Assembly (NCBI GenBank): GCA_016715115.1
Contig: JADKBM010000001.1
Location: 62,001-126,000 of the forward strand
Direction: 5' to 3'
From: Acidobacteriota bacterium
GTDB lineage: Bacteria; Acidobacteriota; Blastocatellia; Pyrinomonadales; Pyrinomonadaceae
DNA length: 64,000 nucleotides
The position numbers and the translations under genes are program-made. This document shows positions 27,255 to 36,629 of this stretch, in pieces. The first letter of the stretch is position 1. Every line of letters starts with the position of its first letter. The notes under the pieces are model-generated. The model did not search any database, was not told the DNA's origin, and saw only the letters and a program-made list of their open reading frames with translations.

Positions 27255-28535
27255 TCAGACCGTGCCCTTACTTTCGAGTTCGGCGAGCGCTTCGCCGACG
27301 AGGTAGAGCGAGCCGGTGACAACGATCGTCTGATCTGCCCCCGCGATCCGCTGCGCCAGTGTGACCGCTTCGGCAACGGTCGATGTCAGATACACTTCTT
27401 CGCAAAAGTCGCGGCCGAGCTTCCCGATCTCCGCCGCGTCCATCGAACGCGGGTTGTCGGGCCGCGTCAGGATCAGTTTCCCGGCTTTCGGGAAAAGGGT
27501 CGCGGCAATGTTTCCGAGTTCCTTGTCGCGCATCGCGCCGAAGATCATCACGACGGGTTCAGAAATGTTCTCATCCAGAAAAACGTGCACAGCGGCGGCG
27601 CCGTTTTCGTTGTGGGCGCCGTCGAAAAGGAATCGGCCGCGGCGTTCCAGTCTCCCGCGATGTCGAGCCGATCCGAGACCGCGGGCGATGTTTTCGGCGC
27701 TGATATTGAATCGTTCGCGAAGCTCTTCCGCGAGTCGCACGGCGACCGCCGCATTCTCGATCTGGTGCTCACCCGGAAGGCCGATGCGAACGTTCGGATA
27801 ACGGCCCGACTCTGTCTGAAAGCCGGTAAGTTCACCGTTCCGCTCGACTCGGACCTCCGACCCGAGTATCGGCACGACCCCGCATTCGCGGCAGCGCGCT
27901 TCGATCACGCGCATCGCTTCCGCCGGCTGTTCGCCGACAACGACCGTCGCGTCGGAGCGTATGATCGCCGCCTTTTCGGACGCAATATCGGCGACCGAAT
28001 TACCGAGGATTCGCTGGTGATCGAGATCGATGCGCGTGATCGCGACGATCTCGGCGCGAGCGGCCGTCGTCGCGTCAAATCGTCCGCCGAGGCCGGTCTC
28101 GAGGATCGCGAGTTCGACCTCAGCGTCCGCGAACGCGAGCAGCGCGATCGCCGTCACTTGCTCGAAGTAGGTCGGAACGGTTTCGAGCGATCCGCCTTTG
28201 ACCAGTTTCTCGCTCGCTTTGCGGATTTTCGTCGCGTATTTCGCGAAATGCTCTTCCGAAATGTCCTGCCCGTCGATCCGGATTCTTTCCGTGACGGAAA
28301 CGAGATGAGGCGAGGTCGTCGTCCCGACCCGAATTCCCGCATCGAGACAGATTGCTTCAAGAAACGCGCACGTCGACCCCTTGCCGTTCGTTCCGGCGAC
28401 CTGCACTTTGAAAAACCGGGACTGCGGATCTCCGAACTCAGTCAGGAGCTTGCCGATGTTCTCGAGCCCGAGCTTCATCGCAAGAACCTCGTTCCCGAGG
28501 CCGTAAAGATATTTGACCGATTGATCGAAGTTCAT
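27255..28535 (-). CDS. folC: Bifunctional dihydrofolate synthase / folylpolyglutamate synthase
   Basis: A 426-residue Mur-ligase-type enzyme that adds glutamate to dihydropteroate or folates. The ATP-binding motif is VAGTNGKGSTCAFLE near residue 47. Other family blocks include ILETGLGGRFDATTA, ITRIDLDHQRILG and the C-terminal-domain entry RFLFDGAHNENGA. Length is normal. It lies upstream of gpmA with the bracket repeat between. Confidence 0.94.
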   Translation of the reverse strand: MNFDQSVKYLYGLGNEVLAMKLGLENIGKLLTEFGDPQSRFFKVQVAGTNGKGSTCAFLEAICLDAGIRVGTTTSPHLVSVTERIRIDGQDISEEHFAKYATKIRKASEKLVKGGSLETVPTYFEQVTAIALLAFADAEVELAILETGLGGRFDATTAARAEIVAITRIDLDHQRILGNSVADIASEKAAIIRSDATVVVGEQPAEAMRVIEARCRECGVVPILGSEVRVERNGELTGFQTESGRYPNVRIGLPGEHQIENAAVAVRLAEELRERFNISAENIARGLGSARHRGRLERRGRFLFDGAHNENGAAAVHVFLDENISEPVVMIFGAMRDKELGNIAATLFPKAGKLILTRPDNPRSMDAAEIGKLGRDFCEEVYLTSTVAEAVTLAQRIAGADQTIVVTGSLYLVGEALAELESKGTV

Positions 28536-29091
28536 CGAGATTGAGTGTAACAGTACCGCTCGCCACGTGAGAAATGGTGTTAACGACCGGATTCGGCAAT
28601 AACGGAGTCAATAAAATTCCCGCGCGGTCTCGATTCTTTCGTCGGAGGAATCCGCGATTTCATTCAGGAAACTCGCTTCCAATCCCATTGAATCAACCGC
28701 TCCACGCGTTCCATTTCCGGCATACCCGTAGAAATTCATCCTCGGAAATGAATTCTCCGAGGTTGGGACAAAAACAGCGCTCGGTCAGCGCGTTCGTCGA
28801 ACTTAGATGATCGGCGATGAATTACTCCACTTCCGAATGGCACTCCGGCGCGAGTCGGTCCGAATGCCGTTCGGTTCGTAGCGTGCGGCAAGGCGAAAGA
28901 AACGAGCGCGGCCCTTGTTGAACAACGCGACATCATGATGCTGCAAGGGTCGAACCGACGATTGAATCAGCCGTTGCTGACGCGACGAAATCCCGACAAC
29001 CCAATCCCGTGGGTTGAAACCCACGGCTAAGATCGGGATCGCTATGCGATTCGGATTGATTCGAACCCAGTACCGATTTGCAGGTGTGGTA
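28536..29091. other. Gene-free interval between accD and folC
   Basis: No supported gene. It holds a perfect hairpin, CCGTGGGTT/AACCCACGG at 29007-29026, of a type common as dispersed repeats. Otherwise nothing recognised. Confidence 0.5.
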
Positions 29092-29955
29092 TCAGTGCAG
29101 TTCCGGGTTCATCATAAAATCGAGCAGTCGAATCACGGCGTCGCGCATTTCGCGGCGGTCAACGACGATGTCGACCATCCCGTGTTCGAGAAGGAATTCC
29201 GAGCGCTGAAAGCCTTTCGGGAGTTTCTGGCGGATCGTCTGCTCGATGACGCGCGGGCCGGCGAAACCGATCAGCGCCTTTGGTTCGGCAACGATGACGT
29301 CGCCGAGCATCGCGAAACTCGCGGTCACGCCTCCGGTCGTCGGATCGGTGAGAATCGAAATGAATGGCAGGCGCGCTTCGTGGAGTTGCGCGAGCGCGGC
29401 CGAGATCTTCGCCATCTGCATCAGCGACAGCGTTCCTTCCTGCATACGCGCGCCGCCCGAAGCGGAAAATATGACAACCGCGCCGTTCGTCTCGAGCGCG
29501 CGCTCGATGAGGCGCGTGATCTTTTCACCGACGGCCGAGCCCATCGAACCGCCGATGAACGACATATCCATCGCGCCGACGTAGGCCAGATGTCCGCCGA
29601 CCATTCCCTTTCCGGAAACGATCGCTTCCGGCAGGCCCGAAGATTTTTTCGCGGCGACGATGCGGTCCTTGTAAGGTTTCGAATCGACGAAATCAAGCGG
29701 ATCGCCCGATGTTACCTCTTCATCGAGCTTCTCGTAGCGGCCGTCGTCGAACAGAGTGTCGAGTCGCTCGCGCGCGCCCATTCGAAAGTGATAATCGCAA
29801 TGCGTGCAGACGTGAAAGGACTCGACGAGTTCCCGTTTGTAGAGGGGACTCTCGCACTCCGGGCATTTGACGAAGATCCCCTCGGTGCGAACGGTGCGTT
29901 CCTCGTCGTGCGGCGTATCCGCGATCTTCGGTTTGTTTCGGCGAAACCAAGACAT
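29092..29955 (-). CDS. accD: Acetyl-CoA carboxylase carboxyltransferase subunit beta
   Basis: A 287-residue beta subunit that transfers carboxyl from biotin to acetyl-CoA in fatty acid synthesis. The start MSWFRRNKPKIADTP at 29955 is the family start; the frame continues upstream without homology. The zinc ribbon is CPECES...CTHCDYHFRMG. The crotonase-like core has MDMSFIGGSMGSAVGEKI and FSASGGARMQEG. Full length. accA is not in the window. Confidence 0.95.
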   Translation of the reverse strand: MSWFRRNKPKIADTPHDEERTVRTEGIFVKCPECESPLYKRELVESFHVCTHCDYHFRMGARERLDTLFDDGRYEKLDEEVTSGDPLDFVDSKPYKDRIVAAKKSSGLPEAIVSGKGMVGGHLAYVGAMDMSFIGGSMGSAVGEKITRLIERALETNGAVVIFSASGGARMQEGTLSLMQMAKISAALAQLHEARLPFISILTDPTTGGVTASFAMLGDVIVAEPKALIGFAGPRVIEQTIRQKLPKGFQRSEFLLEHGMVDIVVDRREMRDAVIRLLDFMMNPELH

Positions 29956-30108
29956 AATTGATTTGCGAATTCGGATTTCAGATTTGCGATTGAATTCGTC
30001 TGTTAGAGTAGCATAGACGGCACGGGTGAAACACCTCGCAGGTGACAAGATCGATTGTTTTCGGAGTTTTTCTGTGTTAGATTTCATCGAATTCCGAGGT
30101 CGTCAATT

Positions 30109-31995
30109 ATGTTTTTGAAAGCGCTTTTTTTCTCAACTGTTTTATTTTGTTCGCTTTCCGTCGAGGCGGCGGTTAGGACGTGGGACGGCGGCGGCACCGA
30201 CGGCAATTGGACGACGGCCGCGAACTGGTCAACGGACGTTGCGCCGGTGGCCGGCGACGATCTGGTGTTCCCGGCGACGGCGGCGCAGTTCGCCACGAAC
30301 AACAATTTTTTCGCGCTCACTACATTTGGCTCGCTGACGTTTGAAGGGGGAGCATACACGGTCAGCGGCAACCCCTTTCGGCTGACCGGCGGGATGAATG
30401 TAACCGGCGGTTCGCCGACGATCAACGCAGCGCTTTTCCTCAACAACGCGCAAACGTTGAGTGGCGCGGCGGGAGCCGTGTCGACGATCGCCATACTCTC
30501 GCTCAACGTCGCAGGGGTCACGATCGATGGCGCCGGAACGTATGCGGTCGGAATCATTTCAGGCCCCGGCTCGGTAACCAAGAACGGTCCCGGCGCCGCG
30601 GGCATTCTTGCATCTGCAAGTTTCACGGGCGCGATCAATCTCAATGAAGGAGTTTTTATCTTCGACGCTTCGGCCGGCAACAGCACTGTGACCGTCAATT
30701 CCCCCGCAACCGGCGGCGGAATACTCGGCTTCAGCGGTTTCGGCGGAACCGGCACGGTCGGAACCGTGAACTTGGTGCAGGGCACGATCAGCGCCGGAAC
30801 GCTGACGTCGCCGACCGGAATTCTAAATACCGGAACGCTCAATTTCACGGCCGACGGAAACTACGCCTGCAAGATCGGCGGCCCTCTGCCCGGCGCGAAC
30901 GGCCACGACCAATTGAACGTCGTCGGCGCCGTCAATCTCAACGGCGCGAGACTCGCCCCGATCCCTTGGGGCACATATCGTCCGGCGATAGGCGACGCGT
31001 TCACGATCATCAGGAACGACGGCGCGGATCCGGTTTCGGGGACGTTTTTGAATGCACCGGAGGGCGCAGTCTTTGGCGGAGCGCTCAACACGGCGTTTCG
31101 GATCACCTATGTCGGAGGCGACGGCAACGACGTCGTCATTACGCGCGTCAACCGCGCGCCGTTCGATTTTGACGGCGACGGACGATCCGAGGTAGCGTCG
31201 TTCCGCCCGTCAAACGGCACCTGGAACGCGACTTTGACCGGTAACGGCGCGACGTTTCTGACGCAGTTCGGCGCCCCGGGCGACAATCTGACACCGGCCG
31301 ATTTCGACGGCGACAACCGAACCGACGTCGCGATCTTCCGCAACGGCGTGTGGTGGATTCTCAACAGCTCTAACAATTCGGTTTCGGCGACACAGTTCGG
31401 GCTCACGGGCGATGTTCCGATCCCGAACGACTTTGACGGCGACGGCCGCGCGGATCTCGCCGTTTTCCGGCCAACCGACGGCGTCTGGTATCAACTGAGG
31501 AGTTTGGGAAACCAGTTTTTCGCGCAACAGTTCGGCATCAACGGCGACAAGCCATTGATGGGAGATTTCGACGGAGACGGCATCGGCGACATCGCCGTTT
31601 ATCGCCCGGCCGACGGCGTCTGGCACCAATGGCTGAGTTCGACGAATTCCTATACCGCGTTCCCGTTCGGCATCGCGACCGACCGCCCGTGCGCCGCCGA
31701 TTACGACGGCGACGGCAAGACGGACGCCTGCGTGTTTCGCGGCACGACCGATGGCAGCCAGCCCGATTTCTACATCATCAACAGCTCAGACCAGTCGGCA
31801 AGCTACGTTTCGTGGGGAATTCCGGACGATCTGCCGATGCTCGGCGATTACGACGGCGACGGCAAAGTCGACATCGGCATTTTCCGCGCCGCGTCGCAGC
31901 AATGGTACTGGATCAGAAGTTCGAATGCGACGGTCGGATTCTCATCGTTCGGGCAACCGGGTGATCTGTCGGTGCCGTCGGCGTATGTACCGTAG
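30109..31995 (+). CDS. Secreted protein with autotransporter-like beta repeats and FG-GAP propeller
   Basis: A 629-residue exported protein. The ATG at 30109 has GAGG upstream and begins a signal peptide (FLKALFFSTVLFCSLSVEA). Residues 23-350 are Gly/Asn/Thr-rich beta-strand repeats starting TWDGGGTDGNWTTAANW, like autotransporter-associated strand repeats. From about residue 355 there are seven FG-GAP units with DGDGxxDxxVFR loops, ending SAYVP. The C-terminal propeller matches in style the 1300-residue protein at 12701. It is likely a surface-attached binding protein. Repeat element A starts on the base after its stop. Confidence 0.85.
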   Translation: MFLKALFFSTVLFCSLSVEAAVRTWDGGGTDGNWTTAANWSTDVAPVAGDDLVFPATAAQFATNNNFFALTTFGSLTFEGGAYTVSGNPFRLTGGMNVTGGSPTINAALFLNNAQTLSGAAGAVSTIAILSLNVAGVTIDGAGTYAVGIISGPGSVTKNGPGAAGILASASFTGAINLNEGVFIFDASAGNSTVTVNSPATGGGILGFSGFGGTGTVGTVNLVQGTISAGTLTSPTGILNTGTLNFTADGNYACKIGGPLPGANGHDQLNVVGAVNLNGARLAPIPWGTYRPAIGDAFTIIRNDGADPVSGTFLNAPEGAVFGGALNTAFRITYVGGDGNDVVITRVNRAPFDFDGDGRSEVASFRPSNGTWNATLTGNGATFLTQFGAPGDNLTPADFDGDNRTDVAIFRNGVWWILNSSNNSVSATQFGLTGDVPIPNDFDGDGRADLAVFRPTDGVWYQLRSLGNQFFAQQFGINGDKPLMGDFDGDGIGDIAVYRPADGVWHQWLSSTNSYTAFPFGIATDRPCAADYDGDGKTDACVFRGTTDGSQPDFYIINSSDQSASYVSWGIPDDLPMLGDYDGDGKVDIGIFRAASQQWYWIRSSNATVGFSSFGQPGDLSVPSAYVP

Positions 31996-32572
31996 GCGAT
32001 TTGGGATTTGGGATTTGGGATTTGCGATTTGCGATTTGGGATTTGGGATTTGGGATTTGCGATTTGCGATTTGGGATTTGCGATTTGCGATTTCAGAGAT
32101 TCCAGATTCCAGAGATTCCAGATCCGAAATCAAGATTCGAGAATTCCAGGGTTCCAGACTGGGAATCCCGAATCGCGCTGCAATCGCGTCGAGTCGGTAC
32201 CATCTGCGGTAGCGGATGGTTGGTTGCGGCACTCCCGGACCGAAGTATTGATACCAACCGATCTTCAACCATCCGCTACCGCAGATGGTACTGACCCGTT
32301 CCGACCCCGAATACAAAGAACCCGGGGGAAAAGCTCCGGAATCTGGAATATCTGGAATCTGGAATACCTGGAATATCTGGAATCTGGAATCTCTGGAATC
32401 TGGAATCTCTGGAATCTCTGGAATCTGGAATCTCTGGAATCTGGAAATCTGGAATCTCTGGAATCTGGAATCTCTGGAATCTCTGGAATCTCTGGAATCT
32501 GGAATATCTGGAATCTCTGGAATCTGGAATCTCTGGAATCTGGAATCGCTGGAATCTTGAGCCTTGAATCTC
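31996..32572. repeat. Composite inverted-array repeat element, copy A
   Basis: In order: GATTTGGGATT/GATTTGCGATT array, short GATTCCAGA units, the 103-bp palindromic core (32193-32295), then a long TGGAATCTC/TGGAATC array. It begins on the base after the FG-GAP gene's stop and ends a few bases from the stop of the IMPase gene. Frames through it are repeat artefacts. Confidence 0.9.
32193..32295. repeat. 103-bp palindromic core, copy A
   Basis: Arms of 30 bp at 32193-32222 and 32266-32295 (containing CATCTGCGGTAGCGGATGG and its complement, with one mismatch near the end) enclose a 43-bp loop. The flanks run in the opposite orientation to copies B and C. Confidence 0.9.
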
Positions 32573-32575
32573 GAT

Positions 32576-33337
32576 TTACTTCAAAACATCGAGCATTTGC
32601 GAATGAATCAGTCCGTTCGAAACGCAGATCGGCGGCGCGTAGATGCTGAATCTCGAGCCGTCGTAGTATGAAACTTGCCCGCCGGCTTCTTCGATAAGCA
32701 AGACTCCGGCGGCGACGTCCCACGGGCTCAGGCCTTCTTCCCAAAATCCGTCGAATCGCCCGCAGGCGACATAAGCCATATCGATCGCCGCTGATCCGTC
32801 GCGCCGGACTCCGCGCGACGTCAGCAAAAACTCGGTCAGGTGCCGCGCGAACTTTTCGCGATGCTTGATATCGTATGGAAATCCGGTAACGATCAGCGCG
32901 TCGCCGAGATTCTCCGTCGCCGACGCGCGGATCGGTTTGTTGTTGAGCGACGCGCCTCTGCCGCGCTCGGCGGCGAAAAGTTCGTTTCGCGTCGGGTCGA
33001 AGGTGACGCCGACGACGATCTCACCGTTATGCTCGAGCGCGAGCGTCACACACCAGCAAGGATACCCGTGGGCGAAATTCGTCGTCCCGTCGAGCGGATC
33101 GATGATCCACTTCCAGGCGCTTTGGCCGTCAAGTACCGCGGCGCCCGATTCTTCGGCAAGGATCGCGTGTTTCGGATAATAGGACTTGATTCGTTCGATG
33201 ATCAGCCGTTCCGACGCGAGATCGGCTTCGGTGACGAGGTTGATGTCGCCCTTTTTCGTGATGTTCAACTTTCCGCCGAATTTCTCCAGCAGGAGTTGTC
33301 CCGCTTCACGCGCGGTTTCGATGGCGAAATTAAGCAT
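32576..33337 (-). CDS. Inositol monophosphatase family protein
   Basis: A 253-residue Mg-dependent sugar or inositol phosphatase. The start MLNFAIETAREAGQLL at 33337 gives the standard family N-terminus. Metal-binding motifs are ILAEESG (Glu), WIIDPLDGTTNFAHGYP and, near the C-terminus, LSPWDVAAGVLLIEEAGG. All key residues are present. Inositol monophosphatase (suhB-like) is the likely activity, but histidinol phosphatase or FBPase activity cannot be excluded. Confidence 0.9.
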   Translation of the reverse strand: MLNFAIETAREAGQLLLEKFGGKLNITKKGDINLVTEADLASERLIIERIKSYYPKHAILAEESGAAVLDGQSAWKWIIDPLDGTTNFAHGYPCWCVTLALEHNGEIVVGVTFDPTRNELFAAERGRGASLNNKPIRASATENLGDALIVTGFPYDIKHREKFARHLTEFLLTSRGVRRDGSAAIDMAYVACGRFDGFWEEGLSPWDVAAGVLLIEEAGGQVSYYDGSRFSIYAPPICVSNGLIHSQMLDVLK

Positions 33338-33423
33338 ACTGTCAGAAGCGGGAGCGGCCGCGTCCAGATCATATCGCTGCGGAAGGCCGATGTCAGCGCC
33401 GCGACATCGGCCTTTCACGAGCT

Positions 33424-33879
33424 TTATCTGAAAAACAGATCGACGTAATCGGCAACCTCATCGCACGGGTTGTCGATGTCCTGCAAACGCCAGTACTTGC
33501 GTTTGCCGGTGATCCTGAACGTCATTTCACCGTCACGCGTGCAGGGCTCGCCGTTGTTGATCGTGCTGACCTGCGTGACGACCGTTCCGTCGAACACAAA
33601 GCTCTTGGCGTTGACCTCTTTGATAACGCCGTTGATGCGGACGAAATCATTATTGCCGCGGCCTTTTTGCTCGCCTTTCAAATACAACACCCCGCCCTTG
33701 TTGGTGACCGTCGCGGTGCCGAAATAGTCCCAGCTGATCCACTGCAGCGACAACTTGTGTTTGCCCAGCAGCATCGTCTTCGCCTTCGCGTCGTTGACGA
33801 CCGTCTTCCCCTGGCCGAACGCCGAAACACCGAGACCGGCGAACAGCATAATCCCCAAAATAACTAATCGCTTCAACAT
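33424..33879 (-). CDS. Hypothetical exported protein
   Basis: About 151 residues. The ATG at 33879 follows AAGGTGG eight bases upstream, so an in-frame start 15 bases earlier is less likely. A signal peptide (LKRLVILGIMLFAGLGVSAFG) leads into a compact mixed alpha/beta domain with SWDYFGTATVTNKGG and two cysteines (EPCTRDG, DNPCDEV) that could pair. No family recognised. Confidence 0.7.
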   Translation of the reverse strand: MLKRLVILGIMLFAGLGVSAFGQGKTVVNDAKAKTMLLGKHKLSLQWISWDYFGTATVTNKGGVLYLKGEQKGRGNNDFVRINGVIKEVNAKSFVFDGTVVTQVSTINNGEPCTRDGEMTFRITGKRKYWRLQDIDNPCDEVADYVDLFFR

Positions 33880-33936
33880 AATTACCACCTTCAATCGGAT
33901 TTGAACGAAGCTGAATCGTTCAAATCAATGACCGGA

Positions 33937-34845
33937 TTAGCCCGGCTTTTTTGCCGTCGGAATTTCGGCCTTCGGCAGCATTCGGTCTGCGAGCCGCAAG
34001 AACTCCTGCACCTGCAGGTTCCAATAAACCCAGTCGTGCTTGCCCGGCAACTCGCGAAACTCGTGCGGGATCTTCTTTTCGCGCAGGATCTTCGCAAAAT
34101 CGTGGCTGTTTTCGATGAGGAAATCCTCGGTTCCGCAATCTAGGTAAATGAACGGCAGTTCCTTGGTCTTGTCAGCCGGCCATTCGCGCGCGAGCCGATA
34201 AATATCGTTCGCTTTGCGGTTCTCGCTCTCCGCGGCGCCGAAGACGCTCATTATTGACTTCGCGAGCCATTCGCCGATGACCTTGTCCGTCCAGTCCGTC
34301 GCCCGCAGAGCGCCGCTGAACGATCCGACCGCCGCGAACTTTTGCGGATACTTCAGCCCGAATTTGAGCGACCCGTAACCGCCCATCGAAAGCCCGGCAA
34401 TGAACCGATTCTCGCGCGTCGCCAACGTCCGGAACTTCGAATCGATCTCCGGCACGAGTTCCTGCACGATGTAGCTTTCGTATTTGTCGTTTGCGACGCC
34501 GGCGCTGTCGGAATACCAACCGTCGCCGCCCTCCGGCGTGACGATGATGAAGTTGTGCTTTTCGGCAAATTCCGCGAGCTTCGTCTTGTCTGTCCAGTTG
34601 TCGTAACGTCCCGTCAGTCCGTGAAGCAGATAAACGACCGGGAATCTCGTCCCCGCGGCGATGCCGTAGTTCTTCGGCGTGATGACGCGATAAGGCACGT
34701 CGCGCGCCATCAATTTGCTCGCGAGTTTGAATTCGGCGACTTTGGCGCCGGAACCGGTCGAAAGCTTCGCCGTTTGCGCCCCGACCTGAACCGTCAAAAC
34801 AAGCGCCGCGATCAGCAAAATCAACGGGCGTAATGCATTTCTCAT
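33937..34845 (-). CDS. Exported esterase (esterase D / PF00756 family)
   Basis: About 302 residues with a signal peptide (LRPLILLIAALVLTVQVGAQ). The ATG at 34845 follows AAGGAGC. The nucleophile elbow is GLSMGGYGSLKFG, the acid is in DCGTEDFL and the base in GKHDWVYW. The N-terminal VIRPKNYG-like block (YRVITPKNYGIAAG) and LLHGLTGRYDNW fit the family of S-formylglutathione hydrolase, tributyrin esterase and mycolyltransferases. Because it is exported, a periplasmic acyl esterase is likely. Confidence 0.85.
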   Translation of the reverse strand: MRNALRPLILLIAALVLTVQVGAQTAKLSTGSGAKVAEFKLASKLMARDVPYRVITPKNYGIAAGTRFPVVYLLHGLTGRYDNWTDKTKLAEFAEKHNFIIVTPEGGDGWYSDSAGVANDKYESYIVQELVPEIDSKFRTLATRENRFIAGLSMGGYGSLKFGLKYPQKFAAVGSFSGALRATDWTDKVIGEWLAKSIMSVFGAAESENRKANDIYRLAREWPADKTKELPFIYLDCGTEDFLIENSHDFAKILREKKIPHEFRELPGKHDWVYWNLQVQEFLRLADRMLPKAEIPTAKKPG

Positions 34846-34863
34846 CAAAAAGCTCCTTCTTGC

Positions 34864-35151
34864 TTACTTGAAAAGACGGCTGAGCCAGCCGCTGCTCTCA
34901 TTCTTCTCGACGACATGCGCGAATTCGTCGGCGTCGAACCAAACGCCCGAGCACTTGTTGCAGACGTCGATCTTGATATGCTCGTGATCCGTTTCGACGA
35001 GCGTCCCGTCACAGCGCGGACACGTCATCTCGGTCTGAACCGATTCGTCGGCCGCGAGGTTCGCTTTCATCTTGGCGATGAGTTCCTGCTCCTTCCGATG
35101 GAAATACTCGTTCTCGAGCGACTTCCCGCGATTTTCAAGTTCATTGGCCAT
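34864..35151 (-). CDS. TFIIB-type zinc-finger protein
   Basis: A 95-residue protein with a zf-TFIIB zinc ribbon, CPRCDGTL...CNKCSGVWFD, and a charged helical N-terminus. Members are common small proteins of unclear function. TTAGGAGC lies upstream of the ATG. The gene is followed 18 bases later by the esterase gene, so the two may be co-transcribed. Confidence 0.8.
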   Translation of the reverse strand: MANELENRGKSLENEYFHRKEQELIAKMKANLAADESVQTEMTCPRCDGTLVETDHEHIKIDVCNKCSGVWFDADEFAHVVEKNESSGWLSRLFK

Positions 35152-35193
35152 AGTCGTTTATCAGCTCCTAAAGGTTTTAGAGAATTATAGTTA

Positions 35194-35271
35194 ACAAGTC
35201 CGAAAAGTGGAAAAGCGGGAAAGTGGAAAAGCGGAGAAGACGGAACTCCGAACTTCAGCTTTCGGACTTGT
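35194..35271. repeat. Inverted repeat overlapping the 3' end of the DUF2270 gene
   Basis: Arms ACAAGTCCGAAAA (35194-35206) and CTTTCGGACTTGT (35259-35271) match at 12 of 13. Between them are AGTGGAAAAGCGG repeats. It could act as an RNA hairpin at the end of the DUF2270 transcript. Confidence 0.5.
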
Positions 35272-36163
35272 GGATCGACCGAACGCGTTGGCGGGCGCGT
35301 TTGGCACGGCGGATCGTGTTTCGCTTTTTGAGATTCGTCTCCGCCCAATCCGAGACCTCCTTCAGCGGGTGCCATTCAAAATCTTCGAGCGGAAGAACCT
35401 CGCTCGACGCGTCGCGAAGTTTCAGCGTGCTGAAAGCGATAAAGAGGATGATCAGGTTAAAAAGGCAACCGGCCGTGATCACCAGCCAACCCGGAGCGAG
35501 TCCGACCTGAGCACGGTTGACGAAGGTCTCAAGATCGACCGCTGCAACCGGATGGATGTACACTTTGAGCGTCCAGCTCAGAGCCAGCAGGATGAAGATC
35601 CAAAGATAGTTGCTCCGCAAACGGCGTCCGACCGCTTCCCACTCGCTGATCGTAAAATGCGGCGACAAGAGGTCCGCAGCGATATGCTCCGCCCATTCCT
35701 TGTCCGGCGGGATCGTCCGGTGCGAAAGCATCGGCGCGAAATAGCCCGTCTCGAGCACGCGAACACGGTTCGCCCAAACTTCGTAATGGCGATAACGCCG
35801 CGCTTCCATAAAAAGAAAAATGGAGACGAGGATCGTGTTGATCGGGATCGCGAAATGCGGATTGTTCGCCGAACTGAAAACGAACGAAAGCGTCGCGCCG
35901 GCGGTGATGACCGCCCAATTGGTGGTCGCGTCGAGGCGGTTGCGCCAAACGTTCGACCGCTGGACCTCGCCGCGATAGAAATGCACCATCGCCGTATTGA
36001 ATTCAGACGTCGATAGTTTTTGCGGGATCGTCAGCGGCGATGATTTCGGTTTCTGGCTGCGGACGCGCACTTCCTCCGCAAGCGACTTGAACGAAGGCGG
36101 AACCCGACTGACGTGAATGTCTTCGTCGGACTGCTTGTCGTCGAACCGGAAATCGTCTTTCAT
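35255..36163 (-). CDS. DUF2270 membrane protein
   Basis: About 302 residues from the ATG at 36163, preceded by AAGAGAT. The DUF2270 core is clear: MVHFYRGEVQRSNVWRNRLD, then TTNWAVITAGATLSFVFSS. Four hydrophobic segments are visible (around NWAVITAGATLSFVF, PINTILVSIFLFM, LWIFILLALSW and LVITAGCLFNLIILFIAF). The C-terminus is basic. Function unknown. Confidence 0.85.
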   Translation of the reverse strand: MKDDFRFDDKQSDEDIHVSRVPPSFKSLAEEVRVRSQKPKSSPLTIPQKLSTSEFNTAMVHFYRGEVQRSNVWRNRLDATTNWAVITAGATLSFVFSSANNPHFAIPINTILVSIFLFMEARRYRHYEVWANRVRVLETGYFAPMLSHRTIPPDKEWAEHIAADLLSPHFTISEWEAVGRRLRSNYLWIFILLALSWTLKVYIHPVAAVDLETFVNRAQVGLAPGWLVITAGCLFNLIILFIAFSTLKLRDASSEVLPLEDFEWHPLKEVSDWAETNLKKRNTIRRAKRARQRVRSIHKSES

Positions 36164-36194
36164 ATCTCTTGGCTGATTCCTCCCTCGGCGTTCC

Positions 36195-36629
36195 CTAAAA
36201 CTTCTTGATCTTCGAAATCGTCTTTCCGTTGGTGTTTGACGGTTTGTCCATATCATTGACCGCGAAGTCAATCGCGCACCTGATCAGATGTTCGACCTGC
36301 GGATTTCGATAATCCTTCTTTTCCGACACCGGAATATGGCGGATCAGATTCCCCGTACCCGACAACAACTTCCCTGGATCGTGAATCAGCGTTCCTTTGT
36401 TGAACCCGAGGTTTACGTGATTCGTGTAAATCGGGAGCATACAAAACGCGTCGCCGAGCTTTTCGGAGATCGAAAACACCGATGTCAATGCGTGCGTATG
36501 GTAGAGCAATTCGTTGCTCTCCGGGGAGATTTCGAGAACAAACTCGCGAAGATCGATGAACAGATCGACCAGCGGCTTTTCCTTTAGCGTCAACAGCCTC
36601 AAGAAGTCGGGATGCACCGGACGAATCAT
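36195..36629 (-). CDS. DUF1801 (YdhG-like) protein
   Basis: A 144-residue protein of the DUF1801 fold, starting MIRPVHPDFLRLL. The ATG overlaps the stop of the glyoxalase-like gene in an ATGA, so translation is coupled. Typical features are ELLYHTHALTSVFS and HVNLGFNKGTLIHDP. Function unknown; members often sit next to VOC-fold proteins, as here. Confidence 0.75.
   Translation of the reverse strand: MIRPVHPDFLRLLTLKEKPLVDLFIDLREFVLEISPESNELLYHTHALTSVFSISEKLGDAFCMLPIYTNHVNLGFNKGTLIHDPGKLLSGTGNLIRHIPVSEKKDYRNPQVEHLIRCAIDFAVNDMDKPSNTNGKTISKIKKF

Noticed and set aside
30055..30108. Longer N-terminus for the second FG-GAP protein
   Set aside because: The ATG at 30109 gives a clean signal peptide and has a ribosome binding site; the upstream part is a non-ATG extension in intergenic repeat DNA.
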